The notes below the pieces were generated by a model, which did no database searches, had not been told where the DNA came from, and saw only the letters and a list, made by a program, of their open reading frames with translations. A DNA stretch of 64,000 nucleotides from Corynebacterium timonense. GTDB lineage: Bacteria; Actinomycetota; Actinomycetes; Mycobacteriales; Mycobacteriaceae. Below are positions 1 through 7,904 of the stretch, in pieces (position 1 is the stretch's first letter; each line of letters starts with the position of its first letter). Where the stretch lies: the NCBI RefSeq assembly GCF_900105305.1, contig NZ_LT629765.1, positions 1,426,001 through 1,490,000 of the forward strand, written 5' to 3'. A program made the translations under genes and the position numbers.

Positions 1-247
1 GCGCCTCGGCCACGAGCTCGGACACGCGCTTGTCCTCGTTGTGGTCGAAGTTGGAGACCACCCGGCCGCCGAGCTCGACGCCGAGCGCGGCCGCCAGGTT
101 GCGGGTGCGCCGCGTGTCCTCGGCCGCGACGACGTCGGCGCGGCCGAGTGCGTCGCGCAGCCGCGGCGAGGCGTCGCCGATGTTGCCCAGGGGCGTCGCC
201 GCGAGCACGATGCCCGTGGCGGGCAGCGATATTTCAGATGGGCTCAT
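1..247 (-). CDS. rsmI: 16S rRNA 2'-O-ribose C1402 methyltransferase RsmI, N-terminal part
   Basis: Only the first ~82 codons are inside the window; the gene runs off the left edge. The N-terminus reads MSPSEISLPATGIVLAATPL and continues with GNIGDASPRLRDAL and AAEDTRRT, the conserved opening of the RsmI/tetrapyrrole-methylase family. RsmI uses S-adenosylmethionine to methylate the ribose of C1402 in 16S rRNA. It is divergent from the mannosyltransferase gene, about 60 bases away, an arrangement I recall from other corynebacteria. The start is the only ATG upstream of the conserved block. Confidence 0.9.
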   Translation of the reverse strand, partial: MSPSEISLPATGIVLAATPLGNIGDASPRLRDALGRADVVAAEDTRRTRNLAAALGVELGGRVVSNFDHNEDKRVSELVAEA

Positions 248-306
248 ACACCCAGCATGACACACGAGCCGCAACCCGGCCGGGTGCGCCCAGTAAGATC
301 CGATGG

Positions 307-1857
307 GTGCCTACCCTTCGCCGCTACCCCAACGTCGCCACCGTCCCCTGGGCGCGACGCGACACGCAGTGCTTTCTCGGCATCATCGTCGCCGCCCTCT
401 TCACTCGTTTCCTCGGTCTGACGCTGCCTACGGCGGGCGGCACCCCCATCTTCGACGAAAAGCACTACGTGCCCCAGGCCTGGGAAGTGGTGCGCAGTTG
501 GGTCAACCCCGTGATCGGCGGCATCGAGGCCAACCCCGCGTACGGCCTCGTGGTCCACCCGCCGCTGGGCAAGCAGCTCCTGGCCCTCGGCGAGGCGGTG
601 TTCGGGTACACGCCGCTGGGCTGGCGGTTCATGGTGGCGCTGAGCGGCACGGCTGTCGTCGCCTTCCTCTTCCTGCTCACCCGGCGCCTGACGCAGTCGA
701 CCACCCTGGCCACCGTTGCGGGCGCCATCGCGATTTTCGACGGAGTCCTCCTCGTCTCCTCGAAGTTCGGAATGCTGGACATCTTCCAGGTGCTCTTCAT
801 CGTCGCCGCCTCGTGGACGCTGGTCGGCGACATGCGCGAGGTCACCCTGCGCTACCGCGAGGCTGCGAACGCCCGCCGTCTCGGCGAGAGCCTGTACGGG
901 CCCCGCCTCGGCTTTCGCTGGTGGCGCTTCGCCACCGGCGTGCTGCTCGGCCTCGCGTTGTCGGTGAAGTGGTCGGGCCTGTACTACATCGCCTTCTTCG
1001 GCCTGCTCAGCGCCTTCTGGGACCTCTGGCTGCGCCACCGTTTCGGGGTTCGCGCCCCGCTTCGCGGCACGCTGCTTCGCGACGTCCCCTCGGCCCTCGC
1101 CTCCCTCGTCCTGCTCCCCGCTGCCTTATACATCTGGTCGTGGCGGGCGTGGTTCGCCTCGGAGACCTCCGTCTACCGCCACGCGGCGGTCGACGGCACC
1201 ATCGCTGGCAGCGAGTGGCCGTGGCTGACGAACCTCCCCGACGCCGTTGCCTCCTGGCTGTACTACCACTTCTCCGTGCTGGAGTTCCACGCCTCGCTCA
1301 CCACCTCCTCCGGCCACTCTCACCCGTGGGACTCCAAGCCGTGGGCCTGGCTGGTGGCGGCGCGGCCCATCCTTTACTACTCCGCGACGGACCTGGAGTG
1401 CGGGCCGTTGACCCCCTGCCGCGAGATGATCTTCCTCTTCGGCACCCCCGCGATCTGGTGGCTGACCGTCCCCGCCCTGCTGTGGGCGGCGTGGACGTGG
1501 CTGACGCGCGGCGACACCCGGGTGATCGTCCCCCTCGTCGCCTTCGCGGCGGGCTTTCTGCCCTGGCTTGCCGCCTACGACCGGCAGATGTACTTCTTCT
1601 ACGCCGCCGCCCTTGTGCCCTTCACCATCGTGCTCATCACGCTGGCGTTGGGGCGGATCGCGCAGTTGGGCCGACCCGTAGCCTGGCGCTGGTTGCGGCG
1701 CCTCGCTGGCTACCCCGTTACCACCGGGCAAGCCGCCGTCATCGTCTACGTCGCGGTCGTGGTGGGGATGTTCTTCTACTTCGCCCCCATCTTGTATGGC
1801 ATCCGCATCCCGGAAAGCTACTACCAGTCGCTGATGTGGCTGCCCAGCTGGACCTAG
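307..1857 (+). CDS. pmt: Dolichyl-phosphate-mannose (polyprenyl)--protein mannosyltransferase
   Basis: A 516-aa multi-pass membrane glycosyltransferase of family GT39. It moves mannose from polyprenyl-phosphomannose to Ser/Thr of exported proteins at the cytoplasmic membrane. Near the N-terminus the first extracytoplasmic loop carries the acidic motif (PIFDEKHYVPQAWEV) typical of PMT enzymes, followed by HPPLGKQL and a long series of hydrophobic segments. GTG at 307 (VPTLRRYPN) gives the usual length near 520 residues; frames open further upstream add a non-conserved extension. It is divergent from rsmI. Confidence 0.9.
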   Translation: MPTLRRYPNVATVPWARRDTQCFLGIIVAALFTRFLGLTLPTAGGTPIFDEKHYVPQAWEVVRSWVNPVIGGIEANPAYGLVVHPPLGKQLLALGEAVFGYTPLGWRFMVALSGTAVVAFLFLLTRRLTQSTTLATVAGAIAIFDGVLLVSSKFGMLDIFQVLFIVAASWTLVGDMREVTLRYREAANARRLGESLYGPRLGFRWWRFATGVLLGLALSVKWSGLYYIAFFGLLSAFWDLWLRHRFGVRAPLRGTLLRDVPSALASLVLLPAALYIWSWRAWFASETSVYRHAAVDGTIAGSEWPWLTNLPDAVASWLYYHFSVLEFHASLTTSSGHSHPWDSKPWAWLVAARPILYYSATDLECGPLTPCREMIFLFGTPAIWWLTVPALLWAAWTWLTRGDTRVIVPLVAFAAGFLPWLAAYDRQMYFFYAAALVPFTIVLITLALGRIAQLGRPVAWRWLRRLAGYPVTTGQAAVIVYVAVVVGMFFYFAPILYGIRIPESYYQSLMWLPSWT

Positions 1858-1890
1858 CGTGACGCCCACCGCCGGCCCGGCGCGGCGGGC

Positions 1891-2517
1891 CTACGCCGGG
1901 TCGGCGCCCAGCAGGCGCCATGCGCGGCGCACATCCGCGCCCCGGTCCGTCGCCCACGTGGCCACGAGCACGAGGAAGGAAAACAGCTGGATCACCAGCG
2001 GGCCGGCGGTGCCCCGCGCGGAATCAAGCAGCAGGTCGCGCACCGTAAAGCCGAGAGTGAAGGTGAACATCGTGCCCACGATGAGGAGGATGCCGGGGAT
2101 CTGTGTGGGCTTCCAGGCGGCGAACGCGAGCGCGAGGGCAACGCCGAAGCGGACGGCCGCGACGTCGGGGGCCGCCCCGGCGGCGACGAGGTTGACCGCC
2201 CAGACGCCCCACACAATAGCGGCCACGACGAGCGCGACGCGGCACAGCGACAACAGCAGAAAACGGCGGCGGGAGAAGCGCCGCCACTCGCTTTCCACAC
2301 CGGCGAGGATCGCCTCGGACAGGTCCGGCGGCGGGGCCATGCCGCCGCCGACCTCGGCAAAGCGCAGGTTCTTCGACAGCGCGACGAGCCGGTCCCAGTA
2401 GGCCCGGCACTCCTCGCATTGCGCGAGGTGGGCGTCGACAATCGCGTCGTCGAGACCCGTGCCTTCCCCGTCGAGCCGCGCGGACAGCGCCGCTTGGACG
2501 TCCTCGTGGCTAAGCAC
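1891..2517 (-). CDS. Membrane protein with zf-HC2 (anti-sigma-like) N-terminus
   Basis: 208 aa. The cytoplasmic N-terminus has the zinc-binding pattern HLAQCEEC (His30, Cys34, Cys37) of zf-HC2/anti-sigma domains. Four or five hydrophobic segments follow (LLLSLCRVALVVAAIVWGVW; GILLIVGTMFTFTLGF; VIQLFSFLVLVATW). No sigma factor lies beside it, so the partner is unknown; it may be a redox or zinc sensing membrane protein rather than a true anti-sigma factor. Its start overlaps the end of the DoxX gene by 8 bases, so the two are co-transcribed. It converges with pmt. Confidence 0.7.
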   Translation of the reverse strand: MLSHEDVQAALSARLDGEGTGLDDAIVDAHLAQCEECRAYWDRLVALSKNLRFAEVGGGMAPPPDLSEAILAGVESEWRRFSRRRFLLLSLCRVALVVAAIVWGVWAVNLVAAGAAPDVAAVRFGVALALAFAAWKPTQIPGILLIVGTMFTFTLGFTVRDLLLDSARGTAGPLVIQLFSFLVLVATWATDRGADVRRAWRLLGADPA

Positions 2518-2917
2518 GGGTCAGCGCCCTATCGAGGCTGGCCCGGCCGGCGCCGAAGACCACGACGAGAAACAGCGCCGCGACGAGCACCATGGGGTAC
2601 TCGATGCCCCCGTCTTCAAGGAAAAAGCCCTGGCTGAGGTGCACGAAGTACCCCGCGGCGAGCACGAGGAGCGCCAGGACGCTGGCGACGATCGTGGTCA
2701 GCAACCCGATGATGAGGAAGGCTCCCCCGATCAGCTCGACGGTGCCCGAGATGTACGCGGACAGCGTCGGCTGCGGCATGCCAGCCTCGCCGAGCCCGCG
2801 CGCGGTCTGCGCCATACCGACGTCGAACCAGGCGCGGTAGCCGCGGGCGACGAAGACTGCTCCGACGACGATGCGCACGAGGAAAAGCGCGAAATCGCGG
2901 ACCGCGGGCCTGTTCAT
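2510..2917 (-). CDS. DoxX family membrane protein
   Basis: About 135 aa with four hydrophobic segments. The N-terminal RDFALFLVRIVVGAVFVARG and the later GTVELIGGAFLIIGLLT are typical of DoxX/DoxD-like proteins, some of which work with thiol and superoxide stress systems. I chose MNRPAVRDF at 2917; MGSLTP six codons upstream (2935) is possible. The frame stays open further upstream, but that part is rich in Arg and Pro and looks non-coding. It is the first gene of a two-gene operon with the zf-HC2 protein. Confidence 0.75.
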   Translation of the reverse strand: MNRPAVRDFALFLVRIVVGAVFVARGYRAWFDVGMAQTARGLGEAGMPQPTLSAYISGTVELIGGAFLIIGLLTTIVASVLALLVLAAGYFVHLSQGFFLEDGGIEYPMVLVAALFLVVVFGAGRASLDRALTRA

Positions 2918-2970
2918 GGGTGTAAGACTACCCATGGAACCTGTTGGCGGAAACATCGGTCTAAGAAGGT

Positions 2971-3585
2971 ATGAGCGATTCACTCGGCGATTCACTCGGC
3001 CCCGTGGTGGGCGACGACGGCCGCGCGCGGCCCCCGTGGGCGGCACGCGACCCCCTTTTAATGCACTACTACGACACGGAGTGGGGCATGCCCGTGCGCG
3101 ACGAGCGCGGCATGTTCGAGCGCGTCTGTTTGGAGGGTTTCCAGGTCGGGCTGTCCTGGCGGCTCGTGCTGCAACGGCGCGAGGCGCTGCGCCGCGCCTT
3201 TTTCGATTTCGACCCCGACCAGGTCGCCCGCATGGACAGCATCGAGCATTTGCTTGACGACGCCACACTGATCCGCAACCGCCGCAAACTCGCCGCGGCC
3301 ATCACAAACGCGCAGGCCACGCTTGCTTTACGGGAGGAGGGCACCCACCTGGGCGAGCTCGTGTGGTCCTTCCAGCCGGAGCAGACGCCGGCGCCGCGGA
3401 CGATGGAGGAGGTGCCTACCCAGTCCCCGGAATCCCGCGCCCTGGCCGCGGAGCTCAAGCGCCGCGGCTTCACCATGGTCGGCCCGGTAACCATGTACGC
3501 GCTCATGGAGTCCGTGGGAGTGATCGACACGAACCTGCTGGCCACGTGGCGCCGGGGCGCCTCCGGAATCTGGCATGCTGGGTGA
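2971..3585 (+). CDS. tag: DNA-3-methyladenine glycosylase I (Tag family)
   Basis: 204 aa, helix-hairpin-helix glycosylase that removes 3-methyladenine from alkylated DNA. Family signatures: MHYYDTEWGMPVRDE, FERVCLEGFQVGLSWRLVLQRRE (substrate pocket with the essential Glu) and RNRRKLAAAITNAQA. The zinc-binding residues seen in E. coli Tag (Cys near the N-terminus and His/Cys near the C-terminus) are not present: the tail reads VGVIDTNLLATW. The start MSDSLGDSLG contains a small duplicated GDSL stretch. It is divergent from the DoxX operon. Confidence 0.85.
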   Translation: MSDSLGDSLGPVVGDDGRARPPWAARDPLLMHYYDTEWGMPVRDERGMFERVCLEGFQVGLSWRLVLQRREALRRAFFDFDPDQVARMDSIEHLLDDATLIRNRRKLAAAITNAQATLALREEGTHLGELVWSFQPEQTPAPRTMEEVPTQSPESRALAAELKRRGFTMVGPVTMYALMESVGVIDTNLLATWRRGASGIWHAG

Positions 3586-3619
3586 GGCTCACGTATTCCC
3601 CAAGGAGGTCTGCTTAGCT

Positions 3620-5248
3620 ATGCACACCGGAGCCGCCATCGTCCAGACGCTGGAACGCCTCGGGGTCACACGCGCCTACCACGTTCCCGGCGAGAGCTTC
3701 CTCGCCGTTCTTGACGGCCTGTACGATTCCGACATCGAGACCATCACCTGCCGCCACGAGGCAGGCGCGACGTACGCCGCCGAGGCCCACGGCAAGGCAA
3801 CCGGCCGGGCTGGGGTCGCGCTGGTGACCCGCGGGCCGGGCGCCGCCAACGCGAAAATCGGCGTCTACACCGCCTGGCAGGACGAAACCCCCCTTGTCCT
3901 GTTCATTGGCCTGATCCCCACGTCGGACCGCTACCGCGACTCCTTCCAGGAGTTCGACCCGGTCGGGTGGTTCGGCGGGATCACCAAGGGTGTGTTCGTC
4001 GTGGATGACCCTCAGCGCGCGAGCCGGATCGTGGCCAACGCGTTCCATCTCGCCGAGTCGGGCCGCCGCGGACCGGTCGTGGTGGGGCTGCCCGAAGACC
4101 TCATCGAGATGCCCTTCGAGGGCCAGCTTGCCCACCCCATTGCCCCGGCGCGCGGGGCCGTCTCCCCGGCAGACATCGCCACCGTTGAGGAGGCGCTGCG
4201 CGACGCCTCACGCCCCCTCCTTGTCGCGGGCGCGCAAGGGTGGACGCAACGGGCCTGCGATGCGGTGCGCGACTTCGCCGAGACGAACCAGATTCCGGTG
4301 CTCGGGGAATTCCGCGCGTCCGACCGCATTCACTTCGATTCCCCCGCCAACGCCGGCTGGCTTGGCACCGCTCGAAGCGACCACTCGGCGCACCTGTTGG
4401 ACACAGCGGACGTCGTCGTCTGCCTCGGGGCGAAGCTCAGCGACAAGCCGACAGATAACTTCACCTTGCGTCAAGACCCGGGTGCCCGCACCATCGTGGT
4501 CAGCGCCGACTCCGAGCTCAAGGGCCACGTGAGCAGCGTGACCCACCATGTGCTCGCGGACCCGGCTGTCTTTGCCACCACCCTCGGGGACATCGACCTG
4601 ACGGGTGCCCCGGACACAACGGAGTGGTACACCACCGCGCGCGCCCACCACCAGGAGTTTTCCACCCCGGCCCCCTTCGACGACCTCGAGGACGGGGCCG
4701 TCGATGTCAACCGCGTCATGCAGGCCATCACCCAGCGGCTGCCGGACAACGCCCTGTGTACCTTCGGTGCCGGGAGCCACTGCGCGTGGCCGCAGCGTTA
4801 CTTCCCTACCCGCGCCTACCCCTCGATGCTGGCGACGCGGCTCGGGGCTATGGGCTACAGCGTGCCCGCTGCGTTGGCGGCGAAGCTCGCGCTCCCCGAA
4901 CGCACCGTCGTTGCCTTCACGGGCGACGGGGAGCTCCTCATGAACGGCCAGGAGCTCGTGACGGCCGTGCGCTACAACGCCCCCATGCTCGTCATCCTCC
5001 TCGACAACTCCCAGTACGGCACCATCCGCGAGCACCAAGAGGACATGTACCCGGGGCGCGTATCGGGCACACAGCTGGATAACCCCGATTTCTCGGCGTG
5101 GGCGCGCTCTCTCGGCGCGTGGGCGGAAACGCTCGACACCGCCGCCGAGGTGGACGCCGTTGTGGGGCGCGCGTTCGACGCTCTTGCCCACGGTCACGTG
5201 GCCCTGGTGCATGTGGTGGTGGACCAAGAACACGCGTCGCCGAATTAG
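3620..5248 (+). CDS. Thiamine diphosphate-dependent enzyme (acetolactate synthase / 2-oxoacid decarboxylase-like)
   Basis: 542 aa. The N-terminal Pyr domain carries the catalytic glutamate in ITCRHEAGATYAAEAHGK. The C-terminal PP domain shows the ThDP-Mg motif GDGELLMNGQELVTA ... ILLDNSQYG. A strong Shine-Dalgarno (AAGGAGG at 3602) sets ATG 3620; an upstream ATG at 3575 in the same frame overlaps tag and has no such site. The overall shape is that of the acetolactate synthase/benzoylformate decarboxylase group, but the substrate cannot be read from the sequence. It is not next to ilvN or ilvC, so branched-chain biosynthesis is unlikely. Confidence 0.75.
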   Translation: MHTGAAIVQTLERLGVTRAYHVPGESFLAVLDGLYDSDIETITCRHEAGATYAAEAHGKATGRAGVALVTRGPGAANAKIGVYTAWQDETPLVLFIGLIPTSDRYRDSFQEFDPVGWFGGITKGVFVVDDPQRASRIVANAFHLAESGRRGPVVVGLPEDLIEMPFEGQLAHPIAPARGAVSPADIATVEEALRDASRPLLVAGAQGWTQRACDAVRDFAETNQIPVLGEFRASDRIHFDSPANAGWLGTARSDHSAHLLDTADVVVCLGAKLSDKPTDNFTLRQDPGARTIVVSADSELKGHVSSVTHHVLADPAVFATTLGDIDLTGAPDTTEWYTTARAHHQEFSTPAPFDDLEDGAVDVNRVMQAITQRLPDNALCTFGAGSHCAWPQRYFPTRAYPSMLATRLGAMGYSVPAALAAKLALPERTVVAFTGDGELLMNGQELVTAVRYNAPMLVILLDNSQYGTIREHQEDMYPGRVSGTQLDNPDFSAWARSLGAWAETLDTAAEVDAVVGRAFDALAHGHVALVHVVVDQEHASPN

Positions 5249-5254
5249 TCGTCT

Positions 5255-5293
5255 CCGTTAATCGTCCCCGTTAATCGCCCCCGTTAATCGTCA
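5255..5293. repeat. Three tandem 13-bp repeats (ccgttaatcgYcc)
   Basis: Units at 5255-5267, 5268-5280 and 5281-5293 each contain ccgttaatcg. The last copy overlaps the stop codon of the CDF-like gene on the minus strand, and every copy offers a minus-strand TAA. Slippage during replication is the simplest origin. Confidence 0.8.
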
Positions 5294-5892
5294 TCGACGT
5301 CGGCGAAGGCCTCCTCCACCGAGTCGTACTCCTCCTCGGTCGCCTCCCAGACTTCCTTGACGGCGCTCAGGTTCACTGCCGCGATGATGAGCCCGACGAT
5401 GATGTCGAACCAGGCCGTGGGCCACACGAACGTGGCGAGGCCGGCGGCGATGATGAGGACGTTGGCGAGGGCGTCGTTACGCGCTGCGAGCCACGCACCT
5501 GTCGCGAGAGCCGTACCGGAGCCGCGCACCTTGAGCAAGATCAGGGCGCAGACGACGTTGACCACGAGGGCGCCGGCAGCGACGAGTGTGAGCCCCTCTG
5601 GGGCGACCGGCACAGGGTCGAGGACCTTGCGCACGACGGTGACCAGCGCCGCAATCGCGGGGATGAGGATGAGAAGCGCCAGCACGCGCCCCATGACGCG
5701 GCGCCGCGGCGCGCTCATTGCCACGGCGAAGAAGACGAGCAGGTTGATCGCGGTGTCCTCGAGGAAGTCCGCCGAGTCGGCGAACAACGCGGCGGAGCCG
5801 AGCGCCACAGCCGCGAAGAACTCGACGAAGAAGTAGCCCAGGTTGAGCAGGGCGACGATGAGGACGGCGCGGCGCAGTTTTTCGGTGGTCAC
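5284..5892 (-). CDS. Cation diffusion facilitator-like membrane transporter
   Basis: 202 aa with about five or six hydrophobic segments. ALFADSADFLEDTAINLLVFF resembles the HxxxD/DxxxD metal site of transmembrane helix 2 in CDF (ZnT) exporters, and AAWLAARNDALANVLIIAAGL matches helix 5 (HDALxD-like). The conserved histidines of zinc transporters are replaced by D, E and N. The tail is acidic (EEEYDSVEEAFADVDDD), and no full cytoplasmic CDF domain follows. Role and substrate are uncertain. It converges with the ThDP enzyme. Confidence 0.6.
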   Translation of the reverse strand: MTTEKLRRAVLIVALLNLGYFFVEFFAAVALGSAALFADSADFLEDTAINLLVFFAVAMSAPRRRVMGRVLALLILIPAIAALVTVVRKVLDPVPVAPEGLTLVAAGALVVNVVCALILLKVRGSGTALATGAWLAARNDALANVLIIAAGLATFVWPTAWFDIIVGLIIAAVNLSAVKEVWEATEEEYDSVEEAFADVDDD

Positions 5893-6448
5893 GATACGAA
5901 GTTACTCCCCTAGCCCGAAACTTATCCCGTGTCCGGACAATGCTGCTGGCCTTTACTAAGATTTTCCCCAACAAATTGAGATAGGCGTCAAGCTTGTGGA
6001 TGTTACTTGTATGACACCAACAGTTTTAGCACTATTCGCATCTCCACCCACCACCCGACGATTACGAAACCACACCTCCGGAAATCTCACCTCGACACCT
6101 TAAATATCGATCCTGCGCGTTAGGTTTCCTACAATTGAGCTAAAAGTGCGTCCAAGACGAGTCGACCTGGCGTGCGACTGCGGCCCGCTTAACCTCAATA
6201 TCGAGAGAAAGCCCCTGCAACATGATCGCGGATCCGATCCGAAACGCCTGAGTGGTCATCCGACTTTTATCTGAAATCATTGCTAGCGCCCCGGTTTTAA
6301 GGGCCCTCCGTTTGGGTGATGGCTCGCCCGAGCCTGCTTCCCAGCTCAGATGGACTCGACGCTAACCCTACGACACATCCTTGCGGACAGGTTACACCGC
6401 ACAATCTAAAGCGCCGCTGGGTGAACCCTACCTCAACCGTGGGGCGGT
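5893..6448. other. Gene-free low-G+C left margin of the RiPP island
   Basis: About 550 bases with visibly lower G+C than the core and no convincing reading frame on either strand. The core-like composition stops just after the CDF-like gene start. I saw no tRNA, no clear insertion-sequence ends and no copy of the tRNA-Ala 3' end. Minus-strand transcription from the RiPP operon would end here; only a weak hairpin (AACCG/CGGTT) follows the last gene. Confidence 0.6.
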
Positions 6449-7063
6449 TCAACATATTTTTGGAGGCCTAGTAGCCGAAATGACACTATGCGCGCGCCCA
6501 GCCGATTCGGAGTCAAAGGCGATATTGTACGCGCTATGAAACACGATCGAGCATAGCAAGCCGTATTTTCGCTCTAGAAAGCGCGAAATTAGTGCAAATA
6601 CACCCATATGTATTGCCCCGAGTACCGATCCAATCCGAAAATGGGTCAGGCCGAACCCAATACTGCCTAGGAGTATCGAAGCAGCGCCGCGATCTTCCCT
6701 CCAGATGAGTTCCTCTGAAGCTGCAACCGAAATGGTCAGGAAAATCTGGGATCTAGATAGCAGATAGAAACGATACTCCGGAATTCGGCGAGCTAGAGTG
6801 CAAACACTAAGGCCATGCCATAGAAAACCTGCGCACGAAGAAAGCAAGATGTGTCCAACTCCCACTTTAAAAGATGGAAACCTTTGCGAGTTCTGCGTGA
6901 CTATTCGTAGCAATGACGCACCGGCAATAATTCCGGTAGGGAAGTCGTGGTACCACCCTTCAGAGAGTTGGAGCTTTCCTGGCCACTTTCGGCGAGCAAA
7001 GAGAACAAGCTCCGGTCCTTTAAAGGTCCAAGCTAAATGGGTGATTTTTGATGGCGATATCAC
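6449..7063 (-). CDS. CPBP (CAAX/Abi-type) intramembrane metalloprotease of the RiPP cluster, PznE/SagE-like
   Basis: 204 aa, last gene of the RiPP operon. The CPBP motifs are present: SEELIWRED (Glu117-Glu118 with Arg122), GLTHF (His141) and FHSAYN (His176, Asn180), on hydrophobic segments. The start is GTG 7063, whose GTGA overlaps the TGA stop of the dehydrogenase gene, preceded by a GGGGGCAGAGAA ribosome site; this implies translational coupling. In streptolysin-S and plantazolicin-type clusters the gene in this place is proposed to remove the leader peptide or give immunity. Either role is an inference here. Confidence 0.8.
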   Translation of the reverse strand: MISPSKITHLAWTFKGPELVLFARRKWPGKLQLSEGWYHDFPTGIIAGASLLRIVTQNSQRFPSFKVGVGHILLSSCAGFLWHGLSVCTLARRIPEYRFYLLSRSQIFLTISVAASEELIWREDRGAASILLGSIGFGLTHFRIGSVLGAIHMGVFALISRFLERKYGLLCSIVFHSAYNIAFDSESAGRAHSVISATRPPKIC

Positions 7064-7893
7064 TTCTCTGCCCCCAAAAGAACCACATAAAGTGCGGCAT
7101 CGTCTACACCGTTGTGGTCGGCGAGAATGGAGTTCACCTCGCAATCGATAAATCCTCCAAAAACTCGGGATTGAACGTTGACACTCGTTGACACGGTGAG
7201 CAGGTTCTGCGCAACATGACCGCACTCCATTAGACAAAAGCGCAGAGCTCGCTGAGAGTATTTGAAGCGGCTTCGCCAGAAACTCGCACTTATGATAACG
7301 AATGCCGATGCTTCGTTCGCTACCTCCGGTATTAAGAGAGCCTCGCCCAGAGAGTCGAGATCAACGTCGCTTCGAATATGCGCAAGTCCCTTTCTGTAGG
7401 GATCGAAGTGGTGCAGCTCTCCTGGTTCAAAAGTCTCGACTTTTCGAGACAGGAGATACAGATCAAGCGGGTAAAGAGCCCCGCCGGATGGTACGTTCCT
7501 CCGCGTCTGATCGCCATGACCAAATGAGTAAGCCCCATAAGAGTGATCGAGTATTTGGTGGATCGAAGACAGGGAGAGCTCACCTCCTCCGAATTGGGGG
7601 CAGGAACGCCGCGCTCGGAGCAAATCGTCTAGCCCACCCGGTAGTGGATCAGGTTCGCCTAGGTCAATGAAGGGCCTCGAGGAGTACCGTCTCGAGGCTC
7701 GCCCACTCATCTTTTGTAGTTCTGGCGATTGCAGCAGAGGAGGAATACCGGGAGTTTCCCAGGCGAGGCCGTCCCGCGTTAGCTTCGAGGCCTCAAAGTA
7801 GTCCTCACTGGGGTCGAACAGCTCTGGTACGCCGGTATTATAAACAATTTCCCGAAGGTTAGCGCTGTGACTTGCGTCGGCTGCAGATGACAT
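7060..7893 (-). CDS. SagB/PznB-type FMN-dependent azoline dehydrogenase
   Basis: 277 aa, nitroreductase-fold SagB-type oxidoreductase that converts thiazolines and (methyl)oxazolines to aromatic azoles with FMN. Diagnostic parts are RRNVPSGGALYPLDLYLL in the middle (the SGGxxYP motif) and RALRFCLMECGHVAQNLL near residue 215. A textbook ribosome site, AAGGAGAAAGATC-ATG, sets the start 11 bases after the YcaO stop. Its stop overlaps the CPBP start. Together with the YcaO and cyclodehydratase genes it forms the BCD synthetase of a TOMM peptide. Confidence 0.92.
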   Translation of the reverse strand: MSSAADASHSANLREIVYNTGVPELFDPSEDYFEASKLTRDGLAWETPGIPPLLQSPELQKMSGRASRRYSSRPFIDLGEPDPLPGGLDDLLRARRSCPQFGGGELSLSSIHQILDHSYGAYSFGHGDQTRRNVPSGGALYPLDLYLLSRKVETFEPGELHHFDPYRKGLAHIRSDVDLDSLGEALLIPEVANEASAFVIISASFWRSRFKYSQRALRFCLMECGHVAQNLLTVSTSVNVQSRVFGGFIDCEVNSILADHNGVDDAALYVVLLGAEK

Positions 7894-7904
7894 GATCTTT
7901 CTCC

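Noticed and set aside
244..1038. Long open frame antisense to pmt, and many similar antisense frames under galU, pgi, lhr, thyA and glpR
   Set aside because: High-G+C genes leave long open antisense frames; these lack motifs, have skewed Arg/Gly/His composition and no ribosome sites.
5893..6448. Search for a copy of the tRNA-Ala 3' end that would mark an integration duplication
   Set aside because: No matching stretch was found by eye at the left island margin.
6798..7151. 117-codon plus-strand frame over the CPBP and dehydrogenase genes
   Set aside because: Antisense to two genes with complete family motifs and coupled starts.
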